Shown: piece after piece, positions 17,442-26,279 of the stretch | Layout of the letters: each line of letters starts with the position of its first letter | How positions within the stretch are numbered: the stretch's first letter is position 1 | Assembly: GCF_032878975.1 (NCBI RefSeq) | Contig: NZ_CP043875.1 | Coordinates: forward strand, 186,001-250,000 | Direction of reading: 5' to 3' | Source: Methanoplanus sp. FWC-SCC4 | Lineage (GTDB): Archaea; Halobacteriota; Methanomicrobia; Methanomicrobiales; Methanomicrobiaceae | DNA length: 64,000 nucleotides | Made by a program: the position numbers and the translations under genes | The notes under the pieces: generated by a model | The model's database searches: none | What the model was told of the DNA's origin: nothing | Seen by the model: the letters and a program-made list of their open reading frames with translations, nothing else

Positions 17442-18164
17442 ATGGCAGATAAAAAATCTCCGGCTTCAGGCTGGCCAAAGATTCAGGGTGACTACCACAC
17501 AGGTGATTCAAACAGCCCGGTTGTAGTTGTTACAATGGGCTCTCACCTTGACGAACAGGGAATTTGTGATGCAGGCGCAGCAATGTGCGGTTCCTGTAAA
17601 ACAGAAAACCTCGGTCTTGAGAAGATTGTTGCAAACGTAATTGCAAACCCAAACATCAGGTTCCTCGTAACATGCGGAACAGAAGTTAAGGGTCACCTTT
17701 CAGGTCAGTGTCTTATTGCACTTCACGCCGGCGGTGTTGAAGGTGGTAAGATCGTTGGTGCAAAGGGTGCAATTCCGTTCATTGAGAATCTCAGTGAAGA
17801 TGCAATCAAGCGCTTCCAGGAACAGGTTGAACTTGTCGACATCATGGAATCTGAGGATATGGGTGCAATAAAAGCCAAGATTGACGAGCTTAAAGCCCGT
17901 GACCCTGGTGCATTCGATGCAGATCCAATTGTTGTTGAGGTCAAGGAAGAGGCCGGCGGTGAAGGTGAGGCTGAGGGTGAAGAAACACCACTTACAGCAG
18001 AACTCGCATTAATCCATGCAAGGATGAAGACCATCCAGATGATGGTCACAAGCATCGGTTACAGAAACCGCTTTGCAGCTGGTGTTTATTCCGGTAAAGT
18101 AGAAGGACTCATGATCGGTCTGATCGTGTCTTTTGCCATACTTGGCTTCATGTTAATGGGGTGA
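17442..18164 (+). CDS. mtrA: Tetrahydromethanopterin S-methyltransferase, subunit A (complete, copy 1)
   Basis: 240 residues from ATG 17442; a GTG at 17433 falls in the ribosome site AGGTG. The soluble corrinoid-binding domain (residues 1 to about 175) has His85 in [11 protein letters not shown], the position of the lower axial ligand to cobalt of the prosthetic 5-hydroxybenzimidazolyl cobamide in MtrA. A charged Glu/Gly linker follows, then the normal MtrA tail: helix [34 protein letters not shown] and one membrane helix to the end. The first 173 residues are almost identical to the second copy at 18384. Confidence 0.95.
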   Translation: MADKKSPASGWPKIQGDYHTGDSNSPVVVVTMGSHLDEQGICDAGAAMCGSCKTENLGLEKIVANVIANPNIRFLVTCGTEVKGHLSGQCLIALHAGGVEGGKIVGAKGAIPFIENLSEDAIKRFQEQVELVDIMESEDMGAIKAKIDELKARDPGAFDADPIVVEVKEEAGGEGEAEGEETPLTAELALIHARMKTIQMMVTSIGYRNRFAAGVYSGKVEGLMIGLIVSFAILGFMLMG

Positions 18165-18169
18165 AATAA

Positions 18170-18382
18170 ATGTCAGATGAAGAGAAATCAGGTCCTTCAA
18201 TCATCAGAATGGCAGCAATCGACGATATGATGGCTGACATGCGTTACAAAGGACAGGTCATGAGCAGAACAAACAAACTTGAATCAGGTATCATGGATTC
18301 CGGATTAACCGGATTTATGGTAGGATTCTTTGTATCACTTGTTCTGGTTCTTGCACCGGTATTCTTGATGGGAGGCATCTAA
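18170..18382 (+). CDS. mtrF: Tetrahydromethanopterin S-methyltransferase, subunit F
   Basis: 70 residues: a cytoplasmic amphipathic part ([32 protein letters not shown]) and one C-terminal membrane helix (residues about 47-67). This is the standard MtrF layout. It resembles the C-terminal part of MtrA and is thought to pack similarly. One base separates its stop from the next start. Confidence 0.93.
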   Translation: MSDEEKSGPSIIRMAAIDDMMADMRYKGQVMSRTNKLESGIMDSGLTGFMVGFFVSLVLVLAPVFLMGGI

Positions 18383-18383
18383 G

Positions 18384-19124
18384 ATGGCTGATAAAAAATC
18401 ACCTGCATCAGGATGGCCTAAAATCCAGGGTGACTACCACACAGGTGACGCAGAGAGTCCGGTTGTTGTTGTAACAATGGGTTCCCACCTTGACGAGCAG
18501 GGTGTCTGTGATGCAGGTGCAGCAATGTGCGGTTCCTGTAAGACAGAGAACCTCGGTCTTGAGAAAATTGTTGCAAACGTTATTGCAAACCCAAACATCA
18601 GGTTCCTCATAACATGCGGAACAGAAGTTAAGGGTCACCTTTCCGGACAGTGTCTTATTGCACTTCACGCCAACGGTGTTGAAGGCGGTAAGATCGTCGG
18701 TGCAAAGGGTGCAATTCCGTTCATCGAAAATCTCAGTGAAGATGCAATCAAGCGCTTCCAGGAGCAGGTCGAGCTCGTTGACATCATGGAATCTGAGGAC
18801 ATGGGTGCAATAAAAGCCAAGATTGATGAGCTTAAAGCCCGTGATCCAGGTGCATTCGGTGCGGATCCAATTGTAGTTGAGGTCAAGGAAGAAGCTGGCG
18901 GAGCAGAAGGTGCAGGTGTTGCAACCGCAAATCCACAGTTCCTTGAGGTTGAAAAACGCCTCAATGAAATTGAAAAGAACCTTGAGTTCGCAGATGCAGA
19001 AATGGCCCAGCGTGTAGGTCGTAAAGTTGGCCGTGATATAGGTATTCTTTACGGTCTCGTCGCAGGTATGTTTGTATTCATGATGTTGTTGGTATTACTC
19101 CCAAAACTTATGGCTTTAATATAA
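18384..19124 (+). CDS. Fusion of a second MtrA corrinoid domain with MtrG
   Basis: 246 residues. Residues 1 to about 173 repeat the MtrA domain of the gene at 17442 with about six substitutions, including the cobalt-ligand position His85. After a short Gly/Ala linker the normal MtrA tail is absent; instead residues of about 184-246 are an Mtr[22 protein letters not shown], then [22 protein letters not shown] and one membrane helix. No separate mtrG exists in the operon, and the fusion sits exactly in the mtrG slot between mtrF and mtrH. The complex may therefore carry two cobamide domains per protomer. The frame is intact and codon bias is high, so the protein should be made. Confidence 0.93.
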   Translation: MADKKSPASGWPKIQGDYHTGDAESPVVVVTMGSHLDEQGVCDAGAAMCGSCKTENLGLEKIVANVIANPNIRFLITCGTEVKGHLSGQCLIALHANGVEGGKIVGAKGAIPFIENLSEDAIKRFQEQVELVDIMESEDMGAIKAKIDELKARDPGAFGADPIVVEVKEEAGGAEGAGVATANPQFLEVEKRLNEIEKNLEFADAEMAQRVGRKVGRDIGILYGLVAGMFVFMMLLVLLPKLMALI

Positions 19125-19139
19125 GGAGGAGTGACAAAA

Positions 19140-20177
19140 ATGTTCAAATTCGAGAAAGAGCAGACGGTACTCGACTTCAATGGTACCAAAATTGGTGGGC
19201 AGCCTGGAGAATATCCAAGGGTGCTCGGCGCTTCCATCTTCTATAACAAACATGAGACAGTTATCGATGATGAGAAGGGTGTAATAGACAAGGATCGCGC
19301 AGAGGCGCTCTGGAACAGGTGCCTGGAACTTTCCGACCAGACGGGAATTCCACACTTTTGCCAGATCATCTCAGAAACACCAGAGGCATTTGAGAGCTAC
19401 TTCCAGTGGTTCGACTCAGTCGACAACAAGACTGCATTCCTTATGGATTCATCCAACCCTGCTGCACTCGCACACGCCTGCGGGTATGTAACAGAGGTCG
19501 GACTTGCAGATCGTGCAATCTACAACTCAATCAACGGTTCAATCGGTCCTGAGAACATTGAGGCACTGAAGAACAGTGACGTTGATGCAGCTATTGTTCT
19601 TGCATTCAACCCTGGTGACCCGACCGTCCGTGGACGTGAGCAGGTTCTTACCGAGGGTGGAGTTGCAGGCCAGGAAAAATCAATGCTTGCAATTGCAGAA
19701 GAATGTGGTATTAAACGCCCTATTCTTGATACAGCAGCAACACCTCTCGGACTCGGTTCCGGCGGTTCATTCCGTGAAATCCTTGCATGCAAGGCAATCC
19801 ACGGTCTCCCAACCGGTGGTGCATACCACAACATGACAGTGTCATGGCCATGGTTAAAGCGCTGGAGAGGATCCAAAAAGAATCCTTCACTGCTCTTACA
19901 GCAGTACGAAGGAAAGGATGTTCTTGCTGAACAGATGAGCCATCACCACTCAGGTGGAATGGAAGGTATCAAGCAGGCAGCCTGGACAGCACCGGATATC
20001 GGATGCAACATCATGGCAGCAACACTTGGTGCAGATCTTATCATGTACGGACCTATCGAGAACTGTGAATCTGCTTCCACAGCAATTGCATTCTCAGATA
20101 TCGTACTTGCAGAGGCTGCAAAAGAGTTTGGCCTTGAGCCACAGGTGGACACCCACCCACTCTTCCACCTCGTATAA
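19140..20177 (+). CDS. mtrH: Tetrahydromethanopterin S-methyltransferase, subunit H
   Basis: 345 residues from ATG 19140, ten bases after AAGGAGG (19123-19129); an upstream GTG at 19131 is adjacent to that site. The soluble TIM-barrel subunit transfers the methyl group from methyl-H4MPT to the MtrA corrinoid. Starting FKFEKEQTVLDFNGTKIGGQPGEYPRVLGASIFY, it contains KTAFLMDSSNPAALAHA and AIVLAFNPGDPTVRGREQVL, as in other MtrH proteins and related MtxH/MeTr barrels. It ends the operon. Confidence 0.96.
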   Translation: MFKFEKEQTVLDFNGTKIGGQPGEYPRVLGASIFYNKHETVIDDEKGVIDKDRAEALWNRCLELSDQTGIPHFCQIISETPEAFESYFQWFDSVDNKTAFLMDSSNPAALAHACGYVTEVGLADRAIYNSINGSIGPENIEALKNSDVDAAIVLAFNPGDPTVRGREQVLTEGGVAGQEKSMLAIAEECGIKRPILDTAATPLGLGSGGSFREILACKAIHGLPTGGAYHNMTVSWPWLKRWRGSKKNPSLLLQQYEGKDVLAEQMSHHHSGGMEGIKQAAWTAPDIGCNIMAATLGADLIMYGPIENCESASTAIAFSDIVLAEAAKEFGLEPQVDTHPLFHLV

Positions 20178-20191
20178 AACCCTTCAAAAAT

Positions 20192-20234
20192 ATTTTTTTT
20201 CTTCTCATAAAGTCCCATACGGGATTTATGAGAA
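20192..20234 (+). terminator. T-tract plus long hairpin after mtrH
   Basis: A T8 tract precedes a stem of 14 base pairs with one bulged G (20202-20216 with 20221-20234, loop ATAC). The U-tract alone could stop RNA polymerase and the hairpin could protect the 3' end of the mRNA. The stem is the strongest simple hairpin I noticed in the window. Confidence 0.6.
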
Positions 20235-20336
20235 AAAAGAATTTGGGAGGGTCAAATTTCTGCTATTTTTAAAATCAGATTTTTTTCAGGTTTAATTCAA
20301 CAAATAGAAATACAATGTTTGGAATACCTCTCTTCA

Positions 20337-20927
20337 ATGCTTTCGGATATTTATCAAAAGTTTAAGGGCATCATATTAAATCCGATAGAAACATTCCAAA
20401 GCTGCCATGATGAGCCATTAAAAACCACAATTCCGTATTTTATAGCGATAATTTCTGTCTTTTCATGTTTATCCGGGATTGTAAACATGTTTATTGTCGG
20501 GGTAATCAGCTTTTTTTATCCGGGTATGAATTTGGAACTGATTGTGATAATTTCGCTGTTAACCGGGCTGTTTTCAATATTATATTCAATAATCACAGCA
20601 GTCATTGGTCTTATTGTCATATCACTTATTTTTCATGTGTGTATTTACATTTTGGGAGGAAGAAAAGGTATAGAAAAGACTATAAAAGCCACAATTTATT
20701 CGTTTACGCCTTTTGCACTGATAGGATGGATACCTCTTGTAAACATTGTCGCATGGATCTGGTTATTTGTACTTGAGGTTATCGCACTGCGTGAATTTCA
20801 CGGGGTATCAACAAAAAGAGCATTACTTGCAGTTTTAATTCCCGTAATGCTGCTTATTGTGGTAATTTTGCTTGCAATTTTAGCATATTTTATAATTATT
20901 AAAACAGGCTCTGTTATGGTTGTTTAA
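20337..20927 (+). CDS. YIP1-like integral membrane protein (copy 1)
   Basis: 196 residues from ATG 20337; a TTG at 20319 would add six residues and neither has a clear ribosome site. The N-terminal amphipathic helix (DIYQKFKGIILNPIETFQSC) is followed by about five membrane spans, ending with a block IGWIPLVNIVAWIWLFVLEVIALREFHGVSTKRALLAVLIP. This block recurs in the protein at 40367-40978 (FGWIPIIGLLTGLWALILEILAIRELHEISTGRAVIAMIMP), so the two are paralogues. The layout fits the YIP1/DUF1282-like membrane family, whose archaeal role is unknown. Confidence 0.7.
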   Translation: MLSDIYQKFKGIILNPIETFQSCHDEPLKTTIPYFIAIISVFSCLSGIVNMFIVGVISFFYPGMNLELIVIISLLTGLFSILYSIITAVIGLIVISLIFHVCIYILGGRKGIEKTIKATIYSFTPFALIGWIPLVNIVAWIWLFVLEVIALREFHGVSTKRALLAVLIPVMLLIVVILLAILAYFIIIKTGSVMVV

Positions 20928-20963
20928 TTATCAATTGGATAAAAAAATATTAATTTCAAAAAT

Positions 20964-22538
20964 TCATTCATTTTCTTCATTGTTTTTTTCTGAATCAATA
21001 CTGTAATACTTCTTTAAAAAGGCGCTGATTTTTTCAGATTCAAGCCATCCCCTGTCAAGCCTGTAAATAATTTTGTCAATCTCTTCGGCCTGGTTTATTA
21101 TATTATCAGAGTATTTTCCATCTTCAAGGTCGGCATACCCTACAATCGCCGCCAGAGGATTTCTTATATGGTCATTTAATATTGCAAGCTGGTTTAGGTT
21201 CTTCTCTATCTGTCTGAGTGCCTTCGCCTCCCGCTTTTGTGATTCCTTTTCCTGAGTTATATCTCTTACAAGGGATATGACAACATTCCTGCCGTTTAAT
21301 TCAAAGATACGGCTGTTAATGTTTACCGGATATGTGCTGCCGTCCTTCCTTTTTGCCATTGTCTCGTAAGATGCATATCCGTTATTTAGTGTTTCACCAA
21401 CAGAGCCGGCCTCGGGGAGTATTCCTAAATCCTGAATATCTTTTGCCGGCATACTGAGTATTTCATCGCGGGAATATCCAAGACGTCTGCATGCTATGTC
21501 ATTTACTTCAATTACTTTTCCTGTGTGTTTTCCATCCTCAAATTCATTCAGGAAAATTCCTTCTGTGACGTTGTTGAAGACCTCACGATATTTTTTTTCA
21601 CTTTCTTTTAGTGCTATATCTGCTTTTTTTCGTTCTTCAAGTTCTTTTAAGAGTTCTGCAGTTTTTTCATTTATTTTTCTCTTAAGAGTTGCCGACCACA
21701 GGAATAATACTCCCAAAAGGACGATAAAAGGAGTTATTATCCAGAAAAGGATCTTTATAACCTCTTCAAATTGTGATTTCTGTTCATATACGCCAAACCA
21801 TTTTTCATAGATTTCATCAGATTTTCCTGAGTTTTCAAGGATGTACAGTCCTTCGTTTAATTCTCCCAGAAGAACCCTGTTGCCCTTTTTTACTGCAAAA
21901 CTGTATTTTGGTGTCTTTATTAGAGGGCCTGTTGATCTGATGTTTTCAATATTATATTTGTCAGTTAAGTACAGTCCCTGAAGCTTTGAAATCAAAGCTG
22001 CATCGTGGCTACCCGAAGAGAGAAGCTTAAGTGCTTCCAGTGGACTTTCAACAACAATTATATTGGCGGTAAGATTTGTATTTAAAAGATATTCGTGCAT
22101 TATGTCCCCTGACTGCACAATGATTTTTTTATTACGCAGGTCTTCTGGGGAATTAATATCAGGGCTTGAGGTTCTGATAAAAGCGGAGTGCGAAACAACA
22201 TTATAAGGAATGCTGAAATCAGTATAATTTTCCCTTTTTTCTGAATAAAACATTCCTGCCAGAAGATCTACATTTCCGGATTCAAATTCCTTTATTGCCT
22301 CATTCCATGGCATACAGACTATTTTGATTTCAAGCCCCATCTCGTCTGAAACTGCGTTTAAAATGTCAATATCATACCCTGAAGGGAGGCCGTTTTCATC
22401 CCTGAATTCATAGGGTGGAAAATTTTCATCACAGGCTGCAATATATGTGATGTGGAGATCATCTGATTCTGCATTAACAGGTGGAGGGGTAAGTAATAAA
22501 AGAAAGATCAGGCATGCAGCTTTTATAAAAATTTTCAA
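20964..22538 (-). CDS. Sensor with periplasmic-type binding domain, PAS and a lone dimerisation domain (no ATPase)
   Basis: 524 residues, TTG start at 22538 with AGGTGA upstream. A signal peptide (1-23) precedes an SBP_bac_3-type ligand domain (about 28-250, FPPYEFRDENGLPSGYDIDILNAV), one membrane helix (about 262-285), a coiled coil, a PAS domain (about 315-430, ending LVRDIT) and a HisKA-like helix pair with NDHIRNPLAAIVGYADLE. The chain stops about 60 residues later: there is no HATPase_c domain (no N, G1 or G2 box), so it cannot autophosphorylate alone. It might partner with a separate kinase or sequester one. The external ligand is probably a small solute such as an amino acid. No frameshifted remainder is visible downstream in 20927-20964. 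Confidence 0.8.
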   Translation of the reverse strand: MKIFIKAACLIFLLLLTPPPVNAESDDLHITYIAACDENFPPYEFRDENGLPSGYDIDILNAVSDEMGLEIKIVCMPWNEAIKEFESGNVDLLAGMFYSEKRENYTDFSIPYNVVSHSAFIRTSSPDINSPEDLRNKKIIVQSGDIMHEYLLNTNLTANIIVVESPLEALKLLSSGSHDAALISKLQGLYLTDKYNIENIRSTGPLIKTPKYSFAVKKGNRVLLGELNEGLYILENSGKSDEIYEKWFGVYEQKSQFEEVIKILFWIITPFIVLLGVLFLWSATLKRKINEKTAELLKELEERKKADIALKESEKKYREVFNNVTEGIFLNEFEDGKHTGKVIEVNDIACRRLGYSRDEILSMPAKDIQDLGILPEAGSVGETLNNGYASYETMAKRKDGSTYPVNINSRIFELNGRNVVISLVRDITQEKESQKREAKALRQIEKNLNQLAILNDHIRNPLAAIVGYADLEDGKYSDNIINQAEEIDKIIYRLDRGWLESEKISAFLKKYYSIDSEKNNEENE

Positions 22539-22821
22539 AATTTTTCACCTGTTTTAAAACTCTTTTGTATTATTCCTGATTAGAATAAAAATATTCCTTT
22601 ATGGTATTTGAGAGTTATTTTAGAAACATAAATTGGAATAGGCCGGACTTTGAAAAACACTATTTTCATGATTTTTTTAAAGATGAACTGGTTGCATATT
22701 TACCAAAACTTATTTGAGAATTATCCCGCATTATTATTTTATCATATGTATATGACATTCAAAGAGAATTGTTTTTATAGCTTAGGATACAGATATTATA
22801 GAGCACTAAGGCAGTAAAAAG

Positions 22822-22896
22822 GGGCTCGTGGTCTAGCTGGTTTATGACGTCGCCTTGACACGGCGGAGGTCTTGAGTTCGAATCTCAACGAGCCCA
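22822..22896 (+). tRNA. tRNA-Val (anticodon GAC)
   Basis: A full cloverleaf can be drawn: acceptor stem GGGCTCG/CGAGCCC, a 3-bp D stem GTC/GAC, anticodon stem TCGCC/GGCGG with loop TTGACAC, and T arm TTGAG-TTCGAAT-CTCAA. Anticodon GAC reads GUC and GUU valine codons. No intron is present. The discriminator is A and the CCA end is not encoded. A TATA-like TTTTTATA lies at 22772-22779. Confidence 0.95.
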
Positions 22897-23045
22897 CTAT
22901 TCTTTTGATTTTAAAATTCTTGCTTCAGAATTATTTTTTTGTATTTTATTCTTTAACATAGTGTTAAATTTTCTGTATTCTCACAAATTTATTTAAAGAC
23001 AGGATTCCTAAAAAAGATTTATTCTAATCGGGAGAGTATGGCACA

Positions 23046-23273
23046 TTGCGTAAAATAGACCGGAAATATTACCCGTTCCTTTTTGCAGGTCTGATGTCCT
23101 TTGCGATGTCTGTAATAATGTCTGCAATAATTACATGGACATTATGCGGTTTTTGTGAGGATTTTCTTTTCAAATGGGGGAATTCTTTTATCACAGGATT
23201 TGCTGCCGCATTTCCTGTTGCTTTCTTTATATCTCCTGTAGTTGGTAAAATTGTTGATGCAATAACCAAGTGA
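23046..23273 (+). CDS. DUF2798-like small membrane protein
   Basis: 75 residues with two membrane helices (about 9-30 and 47-66). The sequence KYYPFLFAGLMSFAMSVIMSAIITW and GFAAAFPVAFFISPVVGKIVDAI is characteristic of the DUF2798 family. The start is a TTG at 23046 about ten bases after GGGAGAG; an ATG at 23038 in another frame meets a stop after six codons and overlaps this start. Function unknown. Confidence 0.75.
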   Translation: MRKIDRKYYPFLFAGLMSFAMSVIMSAIITWTLCGFCEDFLFKWGNSFITGFAAAFPVAFFISPVVGKIVDAITK

Positions 23274-23403
23274 GAATCCTGTAATTTAATGATTTTACAA
23301 AAACCCTTTTTGCATCATATTGACTAATAATTCATGTAATAATAAATTAGAATGGCATTATTGATATTTTACTTAAATTTAGCCCGAATATAAGAGGAAT
23401 CTG

Positions 23404-24492
23404 ATGAGAATACTTTTCGTTGTATGCGGTGAGGGGCTTGGTCACGCCTCCCGTACATCAAAGCTTGCCCGTTACTTTGAGAGATATGGTCATAAATGTT
23501 ATTTTGCCTCATATGGGAAGGCATATGATTTTATAAAAAAACAGGACGGATACACTTCGTTTGAAACTGTTCGTGAAGTCAGTCTTGAGGGTGACTGCGG
23601 TTATTTCAGCCTTTCAAAGACTCTCTGGTCTTCAAAGGGAGTGATTGTTGACCTGTTCCGGTCATTTATGCATATAAAAAGTCTTATTCGGGAAAATTCA
23701 ATTGATCTCCTGATTGCCGACACCATGTATGCATCGGTCGGAGCCGCAAAGATGGAAGGTATACCATCACTCTTCATTACAAACCAGAACAAATTTGCCT
23801 CGGCCTCTGATCAGGATTCGGCACACTGGCATGCCTTAAGCAATATTGTTGAGAAATATCTCTCACTTCCGGATACAGTTCTGGTACCGGATTTTGCACC
23901 CCCAAACTCTGTTAGTTCATACAATCTTGAAATACCTCCTGAAGACAGATCCAGATACAGGTTTATCGGGCCGATAATGGATGTAGAGCCTTCAATGTAT
24001 GATGTCTCAAGCGAGAACATATTCGCAAGTTTTGGCGGGGAGCCTTTTAAACTTCCTCTCTATGAGTTTTTGTATGAAATATCAAAAGAAAGGCCGTATC
24101 ATAAATTTGATGTATTTTCAACAACACCCGGACTTCCCGGAGAGACTCAGAATTTTATAACGCACGGATACGTGCCTGACCTGCTTTACTTCATGTCAAA
24201 ATCAAGACTGAATATTCTTCACGGAGGTCTTACAAGTCTGCATGAAACGCTTCTGTTCAACAAGCCCTGTGTCATGATAATTGATCCCTACCATCCGGAG
24301 CAGTGGAACAACGGACGTAAAATTGAGGAGATCGGCGCCGGTATCATGCTTCCGGGAAACAGTGTGACAAAAAGGAAGTTAAGCGATGCAATTGATGATG
24401 CTCTTGAATTAAAGCCCCCTAATATGATTGACCTTTTCATAAAGCAGGATGGAAAGGTAAATGCGATGAAAGTGATTGATGAATTGTTATAA
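23404..24492 (+). CDS. MurG/GT28-like glycosyltransferase (MJ1255-type)
   Basis: 362 residues. The N-terminal GT-B domain starts ILFVVCGEGLGHASRTSKLARYF, the GxGHxxR motif of MurG-type enzymes; the C-terminal half has FASFGGEP and the nucleotide-sugar block NILHGGLTSLHETLLFNKPCVMIIDPYHPEQWNN. Archaeal proteins of this type (TIGR00661-like) are predicted glycosyltransferases of unknown acceptor. It is followed after 32 bases by a membrane-anchored protein and may form a unit with the next three genes. ATG start at 23404 with GAGGAATCTG upstream. Confidence 0.8.
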   Translation: MRILFVVCGEGLGHASRTSKLARYFERYGHKCYFASYGKAYDFIKKQDGYTSFETVREVSLEGDCGYFSLSKTLWSSKGVIVDLFRSFMHIKSLIRENSIDLLIADTMYASVGAAKMEGIPSLFITNQNKFASASDQDSAHWHALSNIVEKYLSLPDTVLVPDFAPPNSVSSYNLEIPPEDRSRYRFIGPIMDVEPSMYDVSSENIFASFGGEPFKLPLYEFLYEISKERPYHKFDVFSTTPGLPGETQNFITHGYVPDLLYFMSKSRLNILHGGLTSLHETLLFNKPCVMIIDPYHPEQWNNGRKIEEIGAGIMLPGNSVTKRKLSDAIDDALELKPPNMIDLFIKQDGKVNAMKVIDELL

Positions 24493-24524
24493 TATCCGGA
24501 TTTTTGAAATGAGGTGAAACACTG

Positions 24525-25199
24525 ATGAATGAAAATGTAAAAACAATGCTTGTAATAATTGCAGGATTTGCTATTGCAGTCTTCATTGCAATAAGCGCTA
24601 TCGGGACAGTATATCCTGACGGCTTTTTGTTAGTCGCGTCTGATGTAAAGAGCACGTACACATACGATGTGATGATTGATTCATCCGATGTAATATCGGA
24701 TGTAACGCTTTTCCTGCCGGTCTCGTCAAAGAAAGGAAATTCCCTCCCGGGAGTCAGGATTGTTGACGGTTTTGGATATTCATCCGGAAGTGAGATGGAC
24801 TTTGAACTTTTCGGTGCAAAGGAAAGCATGATGATGAAAGTCACATCAAAAAGCATCAGAAATGGCAGATTCGGCTCAGAGGCCGATACGGATGTTTTGA
24901 TTGATACAGTCAGCCCCGTTTTGAATGAATATACATTAAATCCAAAATCAGAGATAACAAAATCAGGTGATCTGATTTTTTATAACTCATACATCTATGC
25001 AAAATTCGATGCAAAGCCTGATACTGATGTTAAAATCATAATTTCAACGACAGGCAAAAATGAATGGAATGTCTTCTCCGCAAAGGAGAACAGTTTCACT
25101 GATAAGATAACAGTAAATCTCAAAGGGCCTGTCTCCGGCTGGATACCTGTTAAAGGTGAGATGAAGGCGGGCATTGGGGATTATTCATACATTCTCTGA
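24525..25199 (+). CDS. Membrane-anchored protein of unknown function
   Basis: 224 residues with one N-terminal hydrophobic helix (about residues 6-32) and a Ser/Asp-rich exterior domain of beta character (TYDVMIDSSDVISDVTLFLPV, ISTTGKNEWNVFSAKEN). GAGGTGA upstream of ATG 24525 supports the start. It lies between the glycosyltransferase and the DUF2117 gene, 18 bases before the latter. I do not recognise the family. Confidence 0.7.
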   Translation: MNENVKTMLVIIAGFAIAVFIAISAIGTVYPDGFLLVASDVKSTYTYDVMIDSSDVISDVTLFLPVSSKKGNSLPGVRIVDGFGYSSGSEMDFELFGAKESMMMKVTSKSIRNGRFGSEADTDVLIDTVSPVLNEYTLNPKSEITKSGDLIFYNSYIYAKFDAKPDTDVKIIISTTGKNEWNVFSAKENSFTDKITVNLKGPVSGWIPVKGEMKAGIGDYSYIL

Positions 25200-25217
25200 A
25201 TATTTTTTTGAAATTTC

Positions 25218-26279
25218 ATGAAAGAATATAAAAAAGAAGGGCCTGTCATGATTGTTCACGGCCCTGAACCGTTTGACAATGGCTTTGCAAAAACCATGGC
25301 AGAAAAAACAAAACCCTCAGTGATAATTGCCGCAGGCATTATGGCAAGGACTGCGGCAGAAGAGTCCGGGCTAAAGGTAGTCTGTCCGGGAATACCTCCT
25401 TCTGCCATAATTAATTCCGTCCCGCCAAAGATGCCTCTCTTTTTGGTCAACTCAGGCAAAAATGAGGAATCCGGAAGAATATTCGGGGAAATTGTTGCAG
25501 GAAGAATAAATCCCCGGGGTCTTTTGCATATAGAGAACGGATTGAAAGGTAGTATCATATACAACTGGGATTTTGGAGACCCGGAGCTTTTAAATTATCT
25601 CTTTGAAGTGACGGGCTTTGAAATCCGTAATGTTTCATCGGGTGATGGTTCGGCGTGTGTATCCGGTAACATCAAAAGAATAAGGGGATGTGTTGCCGGA
25701 GAGCCTGTTTTTGTAAACGGTATTGTAATCGGTCAGGCAACGGCCTCTGAAGTAATAATTGAGGTTTTTGAGGATAACATCCGTGCAGTCTCAGGAATTT
25801 TGATTAAAGAGCACGGTATTGAGAAACTGCTAAGACGGGGAAAACCTAACCCCGGAGATTTGTGGTGCAAGAGCGGTGCTATAAGAAATAAATCTGCCAG
25901 GAGCGTTAATCCGGAAAATAAATCCGGGAATATCTGTGTCGTTGATCACTCTGCACACGAATGTTATGAAAAAACCGATGAAAATACTGCCGGCATTTTA
26001 TCAGTCGGCGATGATACCACAGCGGTATGCTGTCATATCTGCTCTCATCTCGGGATACCGGTATTTGGTGTAACAGATGGTGACTGTGATCATATTGTCC
26101 CTGAATCGTATCCACCCAATTCTGTCATTATCTCCTTAAATGGTGAGCGTGATGACGATGTCGGTGTCGAGATTGTGGAAAAGTTTGGTCTTCCCTGTGT
26201 TTATGGATGGAATGAGTTTGTTGAGAGTGTTCTTTTGTATCTTGGAAAAAGGGCTGAAAGGGTATTTGATGGAAGATGA
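25218..26279 (+). CDS. DUF2117-like protein
   Basis: 353 residues. The start MIVHGPEPFDNGFA and the block PSVIIAAGIMARTAAEESGL are typical of a methanogen-restricted family (DUF2117); a middle block FEIRNVSSGDGSACVSGNIKRIRG and the C-terminal VFGVTDGDCDHI recur in it. The C-terminal part resembles a toprim-like or nucleotide-binding alpha/beta domain, but no catalytic role is established to my knowledge. The gene overlaps nreA by four bases (ATGA), so translation of the two is coupled and a link with DNA repair is an obvious hypothesis. Confidence 0.75.
   Translation: MKEYKKEGPVMIVHGPEPFDNGFAKTMAEKTKPSVIIAAGIMARTAAEESGLKVVCPGIPPSAIINSVPPKMPLFLVNSGKNEESGRIFGEIVAGRINPRGLLHIENGLKGSIIYNWDFGDPELLNYLFEVTGFEIRNVSSGDGSACVSGNIKRIRGCVAGEPVFVNGIVIGQATASEVIIEVFEDNIRAVSGILIKEHGIEKLLRRGKPNPGDLWCKSGAIRNKSARSVNPENKSGNICVVDHSAHECYEKTDENTAGILSVGDDTTAVCCHICSHLGIPVFGVTDGDCDHIVPESYPPNSVIISLNGERDDDVGVEIVEKFGLPCVYGWNEFVESVLLYLGKRAERVFDGR

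Noticed and set aside
23038-23058. Seven-codon frame ATG...TAG overlapping the DUF2798 start
   Set aside because: Probably chance; could be a translational coupler but nothing supports it.
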